Source: a virus. Taken from it: a stretch of 30,111 nt of DNA. Under the pieces are notes generated by a model. It searched no databases and had not been told where the DNA came from. It saw only the letters and a list, made by a program, of their open reading frames with translations. The position numbers were made by a program, and so were the translations under genes. Of the stretch, positions 1 to 8,421 are shown one piece after another (position 1 is the first letter of the stretch; each line of letters starts with the position of its first letter). The stretch covers positions 1 to 30,111 of IMG/VR virus record IMGVR_UViG_3300037508_001306, one strand, 5' to 3'.

Positions 1-3000
1 TCCAAGTTGTTCGATGGTAGAAACATACAAAGAAAAAAGCCTGCCGATGGGTTCGGGGGTCTTGGGATCGGCCACCACCTTGTTGATGGCATCTAAATAC
101 GCCTTGCCGCGCCCCACTTTTTTGCGGGGCAGATATTCATACACTTGGTCTGCTGTAAGCGTGTGGCCAGCCTCATGCGCCAAAATTTCAACGGGCATTG
201 GTATGGTAGATGGAAGCCCAATGACGGATTTAACCCCACCCCATCGCCGCGCCCTTCCCCTCTTCTTTAGCGAGGAAAGACTTTGGATGGGCTCCAAATC
301 CAAGATGGGCATATCCAACTCGGCAAGGATGGCCGCGACATCCTGCATCATTATTTCGTTGGGATCGGACTGGGCGATCTTGGAAAGATTAAGTCTGGAT
401 GCAGTCTTCAATGCCTCTCGCACCGTCTTGCCAATGGATTGTTTGGGAGGAATAGACTGCGGCCCCCAATCACTTCTTCCAATGGTTGGTGCGGGCTTAC
501 GGGCCCGCTCCTCTTGTGCCGCTTTGATTGCATTATTGGCCTGCTCTTCGGTGATGGCACCAGCAGTTGGCGCAACGGGCGGAGGTGTGACTGGCGGAGC
601 TACAGGCGGCTGAACGGGAGGAGTACCAGTGCGGTCTATGGCATATTCTGGAATGTCTCCGCGATACCACACATTTCCCTCGGCCTGTCCAGTGTGCATT
701 ATGTTTGCGGGATCTAATTTTGCCAAATCAATTGTAAACGCTCCCTGCCTCATACCCTTGTCTCGACCAAAAACACCAAGCCAAACGGTTTTAATATCTT
801 TGCCGCCAAAGGACTGGTCTATTGCGCGTTGTGCGCCAGCCTCCCTGCTAACATATGCCACCACCCCTTGCTCCTGTTTGAGTCCTGACGGCGGAGAATG
901 CCACATATAACGCGGAACAATTCTGCCAGTAGCATCAACAACTTGAGTTTTAGGATCGACCGTTCCAAACGGGGTTTCTTTTTGCGCGGCAAGTTGTGCT
1001 GGGTTTATGTATTCTTTATCCGCGAGTTCGGCTTGGGTTGGAGCAACTTGGGCCGCGACTAGCTTGACTGGGGGAACATAGATGTCTCCATCCAATGTCC
1101 ATCCTTGGGGCATGGTTACATTCGTACCCACCTGATCCACTCCGATACGAAGGCCCTTGGAAATAGCTTCTGCCACTACTTCATTGGCTCCCGTGTCGAT
1201 CTGAATCTTTCGGGCTTCGGGGGTCAGGCGGGGGCGCTCGGCTTCAGGAATTATCGCAAGGCCAGCCTCAGTAATAACGGGCTGGTCTTTATAGATCTCA
1301 ATCAATCCCGCCTCGGTCAAAGCCGTAACATCTTCAGGAGTTTGCTCCGTCCTCACAACTCGTAGCAGGGGTTCCAGATTTTCGACAGGTTCGCCAGCAG
1401 CACCACCACCAAATTCTTTTACCGCATTCTCTACCTCATCACCAAAGGTTCGCAAGGCATTGAGGGCTCGTTGCGGGTTTTCCTTGAACGCCTCAACCAC
1501 CGTAGTGAAGGCTTGCTCTGGCAGGATGTTCTTAAACTCTCCCTGCTCAATCAATTCAATGTTAAATGTTCCCTTGTCGATCTCTTGAGCAATGCTATTG
1601 ATGACATCGCGGAAATTATTAATATCAATCGTTGCAGCCCGTTCTGCCGTGGGGATGATGGCCTCGCCAATGGATGAACGAAAGGATTCGATGAATCGTG
1701 TTTCTACCGCCCTTGCCACCGCTTCCTCACCAAGACGCGCAGCCTCTTCTTGCTCCTTGAGAAGTTGGGCCAGACGGGCATTGGATTCTTTTTCGGGCGC
1801 GGGCGGCTGGACTGCGACTTGTTGCTTCAATGCTTCGGCAGACGCTGGGCCGTAGCGTTTGGCCTCTTCGGACTCTGCCGTGTCCTTGGCATCTTGCTGG
1901 GCCTTCCTTGCTTCGGCTTCGGCCACCACTCGCTCCATCTCGGCTTGCTTGGCTCTGGTAGTTTCAGAAAGCCCGATCATGCGAACAAGGGGAACCATGC
2001 CCACATTCTCCGCCATGAGTCGGCCAGCCTCGGTAACTCGGGCTTGTCCAGCCTCGTTGACCTCAATCATTGGATTCTTGATACTGGGAAGGAAGCGTCC
2101 TCCACCCACGCTGGTAATACCAACCGCAACTCGCTCGCGGCCAGTCAATGATTCCGCACCTAGCCCATTGGCAATCTTGGCCATGGCCGTAAGCCCGTCT
2201 TTGGTTTTAGGGGACACCGCCATTCCATCCAACTGATCCACCATCTGTTCGTTGACCACATTACGGCGCATGGGGGCCAAAACTTCGTTGTAGTAAGATA
2301 GATCTGCGGATGCCAGTTTGCCCTCAAGTTGGTTGCGGGCAACTCGGCTGATTGTATCATCTTCTAAAAGTTCAGAAAGTTGCTGACGCTCCGCTTGCAG
2401 CGAATTCATCCTTGTGCGGTCAACGGCCACTCCACCTAAGTTCGCAGCCTCATCACTGGGCAATGTGGCGTCATATTCACGCTGGAACTCTCCACCAATA
2501 GGAGAGCTTGCGCTGATGTTAGAAATATCCTGCTCTGCATCGGCAATGGACTGGCGGATGGATTCCATAGATGCTTCACGCCTTGCCATGGCCTTGGGAG
2601 CCTTCATGTAGTCAAAGCCGTATTTAAGTCCTTCAACCCCGCTACCCAACATGCCGCCAATAATCAAAGCCTTGAAGCCATTGTTGACAATTTCAGATGT
2701 TGTTAAGTTCGGGTTAAAGGTTGCCTGTTCGACGAATCCCTGACCAAGCTGCGCCACCAGTTCTTCAACACCCTCCACGGTGCCTCCCCCTATAACATTT
2801 GGCATAAACCTGTCTAGTTGAGCCTTGTATGCTGGGGTGTTTAGCTTGGCCTTGATGGCGTCTGGCCCCTCTCTAAATGGAGACTCGGAGCCTCTTTTGC
2901 CACCAAGAATCGTAACAGTTCCCTCAATTAGTGCAGAGAGCGCGGCGGGAAGTTGGGCCTCTTTGATTGCTTCTGCCCTCGCTTGAGTAGGCTCCATGCC

Positions 3001-4626
3001 CCCATCGATCTTTTCTTTTTCCAAAGTCTGGATGGCCGAAGAGAGAACGCCGCCATAAGACTGGGCCATGACCGCGCCGACAGAAGACCCAAAGCCGATA
3101 TTGCTAACAGTCTTGGGCTTAAATCCTGCCCTCTTGGCCCCAAAACCAACCGCACCACCAAAACCTACTTGCACCCCAACTTGAAGTGCGCCACTCGCAA
3201 GATCCTTAACAAGGGTTGGCCCGCCAATTTCTTGAGAAATGCGCTCAAGCCTATCAATCTCGTCACTGGTTTTGCTGGCTGCATCCAAGAAGGGATCGGC
3301 AAACTTTTGCGCTCCCAAAATGGAAGCTGTTGCCCCAACAATCGTTTGACCAGCACCAAGAAACCCAAGGGCCTGTTGCCTGAGTCCAATACCAGTTTGA
3401 ACGCCAGCTTTGGGAATGTTGCTCAACCATCCATCGTTGCGCCCCTTCCACTCGGCAATCTGGCGTTCTGGCGATACATCTTCAAGATTATTGTTTTTTA
3501 CAAAGCTGTTAAATTCGCTGACGTTTTCTTTCAAAAATGGGTATTCAATCTTTGCCGCTTCTTTTTGTAGTTGCGGGATTCCATTGATGGCCGTGCGCTT
3601 CTTGGAGTCAGAAATGTCAAGTGCTTCGATCTCGGCCTTGATTCCTTCGGCGTCCCACACATGGAGGGGGGAGATGCGGATCTCGTTGTTGACGATTCCG
3701 ACCTTATTCGTTCCTTCAGCCAAATCCACCATGGCGCGGGCTTCGCGGAATAGGCGTCCTTTTTCGGGATCGTCTTGATTAAGAAGGGAATCCCGCAACT
3801 CATTAAATTCCTCGGCATCCGCTCCAGTTTCCAAAAGGAATTGATCTACTGTCTGCCCCTTGGCGAATGCCTGACTAATAACTTCTGCCGCATTGTTAAT
3901 TTTGGTTTCGTTTTCCTTAAAGCGCCCCACATATTGATTGGTCAGATCTTTCTCTTCCGCCTGATACTTAGCTTGAATAGCTGCCATTGCCTCCTTGCGC
4001 TTATCGGTATCTTCAATAGTTTGGGCTTGAACGTATTCTTGTTCGGCGCGAGCATCGATATCATACAAAGCTTCTGCCGCTTGATCCCCAAACACCCCGC
4101 TACCACGGCGATCTTCGATGTAATCGATACGGGCCTGTTTTTGTCTTTCGTTGAATTTCTCAATCTGGGGCTGAAGTTCCGCCACTTTGTTTTGTGCTGA
4201 CTGCACGGAGAATCCCGAATTAAGAAGACTGTTCCAAGTGGTCTGCAATTCTTGCTCTTCTTCTGGGGTGCGCGTTTCCTTCGCCCCCAGTTCCTGATAC
4301 CTTGCCCCAAGCTGTTCATAGCCTTTGCGGGCATCACTAAACTCCTTGGTTGTTTTATCCCAGTCGGAAAGAAGTTGTTTGTTGGGATCTTGTTGGGGCT
4401 CGGTGGTGTTGGTTTTATATTTATCCCACCAATTGGCTTGCGGGGCCATCTCCGGTTCGGCCTCTGCGGGTGCGGGCTCCGGTGTCGCTTCGGGCTCTGG
4501 CGCGGGTGTAGACTTGTATTTGTCCCACCAATTACCCTCCTGTGCTACTGGCTCTGCGTCCTCTTCTTCTGGAGCAACGGCAGCACCACCAGTTTTGTAC
4601 TTATCCCACCAGTTGCCATTTGCCAT
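1..4626 (-). CDS. Giant internal virion / polyvalent protein, partial (C-terminus outside window)
   Basis: One frame is open from the ATG at 4626 to base 1: 1542 codons without a stop, which I translated triplet by triplet. NWWDKYK occurs three times at the N-terminus (residues 5-11, 32-38, 65-71), separated by Pro/Glu/Ala linkers. Charged helical sequence follows to about residue 400. Residues 403-660 are Gly/Ala-rich and hydrophobic, like phage ejection proteins that insert into membranes. A charged helical stretch lies near 885-945. Residues about 1238-1331 resemble an ADP-ribosyltransferase fold (H1243, a serine-containing beta/helix unit near 1254-1270, E1316 before a YRGDIP turn). A Pro-rich linker (1335-1355) leads to H1484-E-A-G-H1488, an HExxH zinc-peptidase motif. 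The gene follows two other repetitive proteins and a neck protein, an order like T7 gp14-gp15-gp16. The virion role and enzyme domains are inferred; the reading frame is certain. Confidence 0.9.
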   Translation of the reverse strand, partial: MANGNWWDKYKTGGAAVAPEEEDAEPVAQEGNWWDKYKSTPAPEPEATPEPAPAEAEPEMAPQANWWDKYKTNTTEPQQDPNKQLLSDWDKTTKEFSDARKGYEQLGARYQELGAKETRTPEEEQELQTTWNSLLNSGFSVQSAQNKVAELQPQIEKFNERQKQARIDYIEDRRGSGVFGDQAAEALYDIDARAEQEYVQAQTIEDTDKRKEAMAAIQAKYQAEEKDLTNQYVGRFKENETKINNAAEVISQAFAKGQTVDQFLLETGADAEEFNELRDSLLNQDDPEKGRLFREARAMVDLAEGTNKVGIVNNEIRISPLHVWDAEGIKAEIEALDISDSKKRTAINGIPQLQKEAAKIEYPFLKENVSEFNSFVKNNNLEDVSPERQIAEWKGRNDGWLSNIPKAGVQTGIGLRQQALGFLGAGQTIVGATASILGAQKFADPFLDAASKTSDEIDRLERISQEIGGPTLVKDLASGALQVGVQVGFGGAVGFGAKRAGFKPKTVSNIGFGSSVGAVMAQSYGGVLSSAIQTLEKEKIDGGMEPTQARAEAIKEAQLPAALSALIEGTVTILGGKRGSESPFREGPDAIKAKLNTPAYKAQLDRFMPNVIGGGTVEGVEELVAQLGQGFVEQATFNPNLTTSEIVNNGFKALIIGGMLGSGVEGLKYGFDYMKAPKAMARREASMESIRQSIADAEQDISNISASSPIGGEFQREYDATLPSDEAANLGGVAVDRTRMNSLQAERQQLSELLEDDTISRVARNQLEGKLASADLSYYNEVLAPMRRNVVNEQMVDQLDGMAVSPKTKDGLTAMAKIANGLGAESLTGRERVAVGITSVGGGRFLPSIKNPMIEVNEAGQARVTEAGRLMAENVGMVPLVRMIGLSETTRAKQAEMERVVAEAEARKAQQDAKDTAESEEAKRYGPASAEALKQQVAVQPPAPEKESNARLAQLLKEQEEAARLGEEAVARAVETRFIESFRSSIGEAIIPTAERAATIDINNFRDVINSIAQEIDKGTFNIELIEQGEFKNILPEQAFTTVVEAFKENPQRALNALRTFGDEVENAVKEFGGGAAGEPVENLEPLLRVVRTEQTPEDVTALTEAGLIEIYKDQPVITEAGLAIIPEAERPRLTPEARKIQIDTGANEVVAEAISKGLRIGVDQVGTNVTMPQGWTLDGDIYVPPVKLVAAQVAPTQAELADKEYINPAQLAAQKETPFGTVDPKTQVVDATGRIVPRYMWHSPPSGLKQEQGVVAYVSREAGAQRAIDQSFGGKDIKTVWLGVFGRDKGMRQGAFTIDLAKLDPANIMHTGQAEGNVWYRGDIPEYAIDRTGTPPVQPPVAPPVTPPPVAPTAGAITEEQANNAIKAAQEERARKPAPTIGRSDWGPQSIPPKQSIGKTVREALKTASRLNLSKIAQSDPNEIMMQDVAAILAELDMPILDLEPIQSLSSLKKRGRARRWGGVKSVIGLPSTIPMPVEILAHEAGHTLTADQVYEYLPRKKVGRGKAYLDAINKVVADPKTPEPIGRLFSLYVSTIEQLG

Positions 4627-4628
4627 GA

Positions 4629-5771
4629 TTAAGGAATAGTTATAACAGTTATTCCATCGGGAGCAAGAACTCTATCTCCGCTATTGTAGTTCTGAAGGTC
4701 ATCCTCATTGGCCACCTTGGGAATCTTCAAAACAGCAGCGGCACCACGAACGGCGGCGCGGGCCTTGGCTACATCTTGTGGTTCGGCCCCTTTATCGCCA
4801 GCCATCCCTTCATATGTGGCAAGAGCCTTGTTGTAGTCATCAAACCTTGTTTCGGACTCTTTCTCCGTAGCTTTAGTTTCCTTCCTTCCCTCAATAGCTT
4901 TTTCTGCTTCGGCAATGATGGGCTTGGCCTTATTGGGATCAAACTTAACAACCCCAGCGGGAAGATTAGGAACAAGCATTCTGGCCTGTTGTTCTGGAGT
5001 TAGATTGTATTTTACAATATCTGCATTTATTTGCGCCTGCTCTTCCCCCTCTTCTTCCATTGAGATGGTGCGATCTTTTTCTGCCGCCACCCTTGTATTG
5101 TAAATATCGTCCATCGTGGCAATGATCGGACTTACTTCTTCATTTTTTGTTGCTAGAGGGAAGTCGCGAATAAGTTGTGATCTGCGTTGAAGATATTCTG
5201 GCGACTCTGGATCAAGTGGCGGAATTGTATTTCCCGCTGAATCAACCCCGCCGCCATTTAGACCAGCCAAAAATCCCGAAACATGCTGATTGGTTCTATG
5301 TTTTATATCCTGTGCTGTTCTGCGTGTTTCGCGCTTTAACTCTAAATCTTCTTCTTGTAGTTGCCTGTCTCGGAGCGAGTCTTCTATTTCTCTTTGTTCT
5401 TTGGCGGCTTGTCTGGCGGCTTCTTGCTGATCAATAAGCATTTTGTATTGCGCGTCCCACTCCTGCTGCATGCGAAGACCTCGACGAGTAGTGGCTTCTG
5501 GGCGATCACCCAGTCCTCCGTATTCTTTGGGGAGATCCATCGGGTCGCGCTGACCAGCCATAACTTCAGAAGCAACCCAAGCATCTTTTTCTGATCTACT
5601 AGCCATCGGTGAAATGCCGCGACCTTCGGCAAGTCTGGTAATATTTTCACCAGAAAGAGGCGATTCTCCCGCTGCGGCAAATCGTTTGCGCTCTTCTGTC
5701 GAGGACAATGGAGACGCCCCCCATCCGCGTTCTATGCGCCAAACGTCAGATGATGTCAGTGGTTCAGCCAT
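4629..5771 (-). CDS. Glu/Arg-rich coiled-coil virion-type protein
   Basis: A 380-residue protein of no recognised family. The central part (about residues 105-165) is rich in Gln, Glu, Arg and Lys with long helical heptad-like runs (EQREIEDSLRDRQLQEEDLE), so a coiled coil is likely. The C-terminal third is also charged and helical (about 255-345) and ends in a short hydrophobic tail. The start is the ATG at 5771, three bases after the stop of the upstream gene; its own stop is two bases before the ATG of the giant gene. The tight spacing puts it in one transcription unit with the neck protein and the giant protein, so an internal virion or ejection protein is the best guess. There is no catalytic motif. 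Confidence 0.85.
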   Translation of the reverse strand: MAEPLTSSDVWRIERGWGASPLSSTEERKRFAAAGESPLSGENITRLAEGRGISPMASRSEKDAWVASEVMAGQRDPMDLPKEYGGLGDRPEATTRRGLRMQQEWDAQYKMLIDQQEAARQAAKEQREIEDSLRDRQLQEEDLELKRETRRTAQDIKHRTNQHVSGFLAGLNGGGVDSAGNTIPPLDPESPEYLQRRSQLIRDFPLATKNEEVSPIIATMDDIYNTRVAAEKDRTISMEEEGEEQAQINADIVKYNLTPEQQARMLVPNLPAGVVKFDPNKAKPIIAEAEKAIEGRKETKATEKESETRFDDYNKALATYEGMAGDKGAEPQDVAKARAAVRGAAAVLKIPKVANEDDLQNYNSGDRVLAPDGITVITIP

Positions 5772-5774
5772 AAA

Positions 5775-6797
5775 TCAAACACCATAACCAAAATTAAAAC
5801 TCATTGGATTTCCGATGCGGTTATTATCAAGAATTGGAGTTAAAGCATTAAAATTCATTCCTGTATTAAAGCCAGATGCCTGATATGGCTGGGGGCCTCC
5901 GGTTGGAATATTAAAAGAACTTCTAATTCCAGCAACACTGCCTCTTTGCGCCATAGGAGTTCCAAACTGTGGAACCATTGATTGAAATTGTTTTTGGATG
6001 CCAGCAATAGATGAGGGCTGTTGAGATGTATATTCGTTTCTGGCCTGTCTGATTGATTGCGGACTCATTCCTGATTTATAAGCTTCTTGAGTGGCCCCAG
6101 CCAACGCTGCTCTTTCTGCTCTTTTTTGTTTAAAAAATTCTTCCTGTTGCGCGATTTTATTTTGGGCCATTTGCAGGCCTTGTGATCTAATTTGCGCCAA
6201 CAATGCCTGTTGCTGTTGCGGGGATCTAGAGCTTTGCTGATCTATGGAGCGGGGCGCGGCCATATTGGCTTGCTGTTGATCGGTGGCAAAAATTGTTCCA
6301 CGCGGAGTCTGGATGGCGGTTCTTCCCATTTGCCCCGCCGTCTGGGCTCGATTAATTCCCACCGATAGAGCCCCACCCTCAATCGGAATTGAGGTTTGTG
6401 GAGCTAATGCCATGCTATTAAGCGGCTGACGGAAGCTATAACCCTCACCACGAAACCCTCCCCCTCCCGTAAAAGAAGCTGGCTGACCGAAACCGAAGGC
6501 TTGTGCCTGCGGCAGTCCTAAAGATCCAAAGTCTCTTGATCCCATCTCCCTTGATCCAAAAGCGCCACCAGAAAGTCCAAGCGAAGATGGATATGCGGAA
6601 TTTATACCACCAACTCCGATTGTTGCGGGCACCTTGCTGGTAAACCTAGTTGAACCCGCCTTCTGTTCTGATGGTCCGATATTTGAAAAATTAGAAGGAA
6701 AAGCAGAAACGCCCTGCATTCCCAAGCCCCAACCGAATTGGTTGGGCATAACCATTCCTCGCTGGTTTGAAATCCTGTCTTTTTCTTCTTGTGTCAT
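5775..6797 (-). CDS. Gly/Gln/Ser-rich virion-type protein
   Basis: A 340-residue protein of low complexity with no family I recognise. The N-terminal 140 residues are rich in Gly, Phe, Ser and Pro with repeated SRxFGS-like and GFGQP-like stretches. Residues about 185-270 are Gln/Ala/Arg-rich and predicted helical, and the C-terminus is again Gly/Asn/Phe-rich. It starts one base after the stop of the neck-type gene and ends three bases before the next gene, so it belongs to the same operon. Composition and position fit a structural or internal core protein ejected with DNA. It may correspond by position, not by sequence, to T7 gp14 or gp15. Confidence 0.83.
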   Translation of the reverse strand: MTQEEKDRISNQRGMVMPNQFGWGLGMQGVSAFPSNFSNIGPSEQKAGSTRFTSKVPATIGVGGINSAYPSSLGLSGGAFGSREMGSRDFGSLGLPQAQAFGFGQPASFTGGGGFRGEGYSFRQPLNSMALAPQTSIPIEGGALSVGINRAQTAGQMGRTAIQTPRGTIFATDQQQANMAAPRSIDQQSSRSPQQQQALLAQIRSQGLQMAQNKIAQQEEFFKQKRAERAALAGATQEAYKSGMSPQSIRQARNEYTSQQPSSIAGIQKQFQSMVPQFGTPMAQRGSVAGIRSSFNIPTGGPQPYQASGFNTGMNFNALTPILDNNRIGNPMSFNFGYGV

Positions 6798-6798
6798 A

Positions 6799-7779
6799 TT
6801 ATCGCATGTTAATCATTTGTCGGGTCAGCCAAGGTGCAACTTGCATAACCCCTTCTTGGCCCGCGTTATATTCTTTTAGTTCGGCGTTGAGAAGGAGAAT
6901 CGCACGATCCATGTAGTATTGGCCGCGTTCGACATCGGCCTTCTCTTCGGCGTTCAGAGCCATGAGACCAAGCTTGATGGCTTCCAGAGAGTCGGGATAG
7001 AGGGGGTCGTTGTCGGAGATAGCCCAGCAATGGCGGCGTTTGAAGATGCCTTGAACAGCGTCCCAATTACGATCCACGATGTAACGCCGATAGCTTATTG
7101 CCCGCTCCCCAGCCTCGTATTTGGCCAGAGTAACCGAACCCGTGGTTGCCGATAGCGTGATGGTGCCCGTGGTAGGGGTTTTCTCGACACTATAGATTTC
7201 CTTGAATGTCTGACTGGTGGTTTGGGTTCCGTTTCCAAGGTCAAGACGAATGCCCTCCACTCGTTCACCATCCACTGTAGAAAAGATCTTATCTCCATTG
7301 TTGTCCTTTCCGCGAATCCAGATGTAGCTTCCAGCACACTCTGTTTCACTGCTACTCAGGGTCAGGGTTGAGGCGGTCTCAATGTCCCTGAATGTAACGT
7401 AGCCCTCCCCGATATCCTGCAACGGCCCACTGTAGGCTTGGTCTGATTTACGGATGCCGCGTCCTTGGGGCAAATACTGGTACCACTCGCTCTGAACTGC
7501 GGTGGTCTTGTAGCCCGCCTTGCCCCCTCGGATACAGGTCTCTAGATGGCGGGGGAGGGTAATGAACTTGTTGTCGTTGGCGTCCTCGTAGGCTGTAATC
7601 GTGGCCTGTTGAATGAGGCCAGCCCATTTGCCCTCGCTGTATAGCCTCTCCAAAACCCGATTGATATTGTTTCGGAGTTCGGCTTGCGCGTCAAATCCCG
7701 CCAGATCGGGGGGATCAGGGACGGGAACAACCGAGTTCGGTAATCGCTCTACGCAGAGGCCAAGGGTCAATGAGGACAT
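6799..7779 (-). CDS. Head-tail adaptor / neck-type protein
   Basis: The product is 326 residues from the ATG at 7779. An in-frame TTG at 7818 would add 13 residues, but the ATG form begins with a more typical sequence (MSSLTLGLCVERL). The N-terminal part has a helical segment on the pattern 'NNINRVLERLYSEGKW' followed by 'ITLPRHLETC' and a WYQYLPQG turn. The middle is beta-rich. The C-terminal part is a helical repeat (PDSLEAIKLGLMALNAEEK, then MDRAILLLNAEL). This layout is seen in podovirus neck or tail-tube adaptor proteins that bridge portal and tail. The assignment rests on pattern and on the neighbouring virion genes. Its stop is one base before the next gene's start. Confidence 0.75.
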   Translation of the reverse strand: MSSLTLGLCVERLPNSVVPVPDPPDLAGFDAQAELRNNINRVLERLYSEGKWAGLIQQATITAYEDANDNKFITLPRHLETCIRGGKAGYKTTAVQSEWYQYLPQGRGIRKSDQAYSGPLQDIGEGYVTFRDIETASTLTLSSSETECAGSYIWIRGKDNNGDKIFSTVDGERVEGIRLDLGNGTQTTSQTFKEIYSVEKTPTTGTITLSATTGSVTLAKYEAGERAISYRRYIVDRNWDAVQGIFKRRHCWAISDNDPLYPDSLEAIKLGLMALNAEEKADVERGQYYMDRAILLLNAELKEYNAGQEGVMQVAPWLTRQMINMR

Positions 7780-7827
7780 TTTGCCCGCAAAGCTACCACC
7801 CTTCCAAAGGAAGGTCAATAGTAGAGA

Positions 7828-8049
7828 TTACAAACCCTCCCAAAGTTCTCCGCGCCCCAACTTATCCAGATACTCACCAAAGGTTATTTGATCATGCTCA
7901 TTGTAGATGTAATCAAATAGATAATCTTCGGCCTCCTTTGGGAGATCTAGCTTCTTGCAAAGCTTCTTGAAATACCGATCCTGCACCTTGGACAACTCAT
8001 TGATGAAGTCTTTGGCAGCAAAGATGCGGTCATCTGGGTGGCGGCTCAT
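7828..8049 (-). CDS. Small charged hypothetical protein
   Basis: A 73-residue acidic and basic mixed helical protein with a conserved-looking core (KKLCKKLDLPKEAEDYLFDY). It has no Cys/His metal motif and no membrane segment. Its ATG overlaps the stop of the preceding small basic gene by four bases (ATGA), which supports both starts. It sits between a cluster of small Lys-rich proteins and the neck-type gene. No function can be assigned. Confidence 0.72.
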   Translation of the reverse strand: MSRHPDDRIFAAKDFINELSKVQDRYFKKLCKKLDLPKEAEDYLFDYIYNEHDQITFGEYLDKLGRGELWEGL

Positions 8050-8180
8050 TCCTTGAACTTACCCTTCTTGGCTTTCATCTTCTTGTAGACCTTCGGGTCG
8101 ATAGTGGATTTGGATTTCGGGCGGCTAGTGCCAGCTTTTTTCCGTGCGTTGATGTTATCGTATAGTCCTTTTTTCTTCAT
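8046..8180 (-). CDS. Small Lys-rich 'KKGLY-N-NARKK' phage protein
   Basis: A 44-residue protein from the ATG at 8180 (MKKKGLYDNINARKKAG...). The frame is open further upstream, but that extension covers the neighbouring gene. Short proteins beginning KKGLYxNIxAKRK, with a basic Ser/Pro/Lys-rich tail, recur in many tailed phages near structural genes; their role is unknown. About a third of the residues are Lys or Arg, so nucleic-acid contact or packaging in the head is possible. The stop overlaps the next ATG (ATGA). It sits four bases after the stop of the gene at 8185-8421. Confidence 0.78.
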   Translation of the reverse strand: MKKKGLYDNINARKKAGTSRPKSKSTIDPKVYKKMKAKKGKFKE

Positions 8181-8184
8181 AGTA

Positions 8185-8421
8185 TTATTTTCCTTTCTTA
8201 ACTGATTTGCTTCCACTGCATCCCCACTTTTTGCGGGAAAGTTTGTTAGGAGAATTGGGATCACTCCGCCAATCACCTTTAATTTTATTACTGCGGGCAC
8301 AGTAGGCATCCGCTCTGGGACTGCCAATCGGCCCAATCTTGCTTCCTTTAGCCCCATACTTCACGGTTTTCTTCCGTCCTGTTTCGGGGTTGGTAACTGT
8401 TTTACTGAATTTTTTCTTCAT
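8185..8421 (-). CDS. Small basic phage protein with Cys and SPNKLSRKKWGC motif
   Basis: A 78-residue basic protein starting at the ATG at 8421, which overlaps the stop of the upstream DUF3431-like gene (ATGA). A 13-residue upstream extension is possible but less likely. It has an N-terminal TGRKKTVKYGAKG stretch, a GSPRADAYCARS segment, and a C-terminal SPNKLSRKKWGCSG block. I know this combination from many uncharacterised phage small proteins (KTVKYGAKG...YCARS...SPNxLSRxxWxC). Two Cys residues (in YCARS and WGCSG) are the only candidate metal or disulfide residues. The function is unknown; DNA or RNA contact is plausible from charge alone. Confidence 0.78.
   Translation of the reverse strand: MKKKFSKTVTNPETGRKKTVKYGAKGSKIGPIGSPRADAYCARSNKIKGDWRSDPNSPNKLSRKKWGCSGSKSVKKGK

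Noticed and set aside
2953-3570. 205-codon plus-strand frame opposite the giant gene
   Set aside because: It lies wholly within the real minus-strand giant gene and has no ribosome-binding site or family signal.
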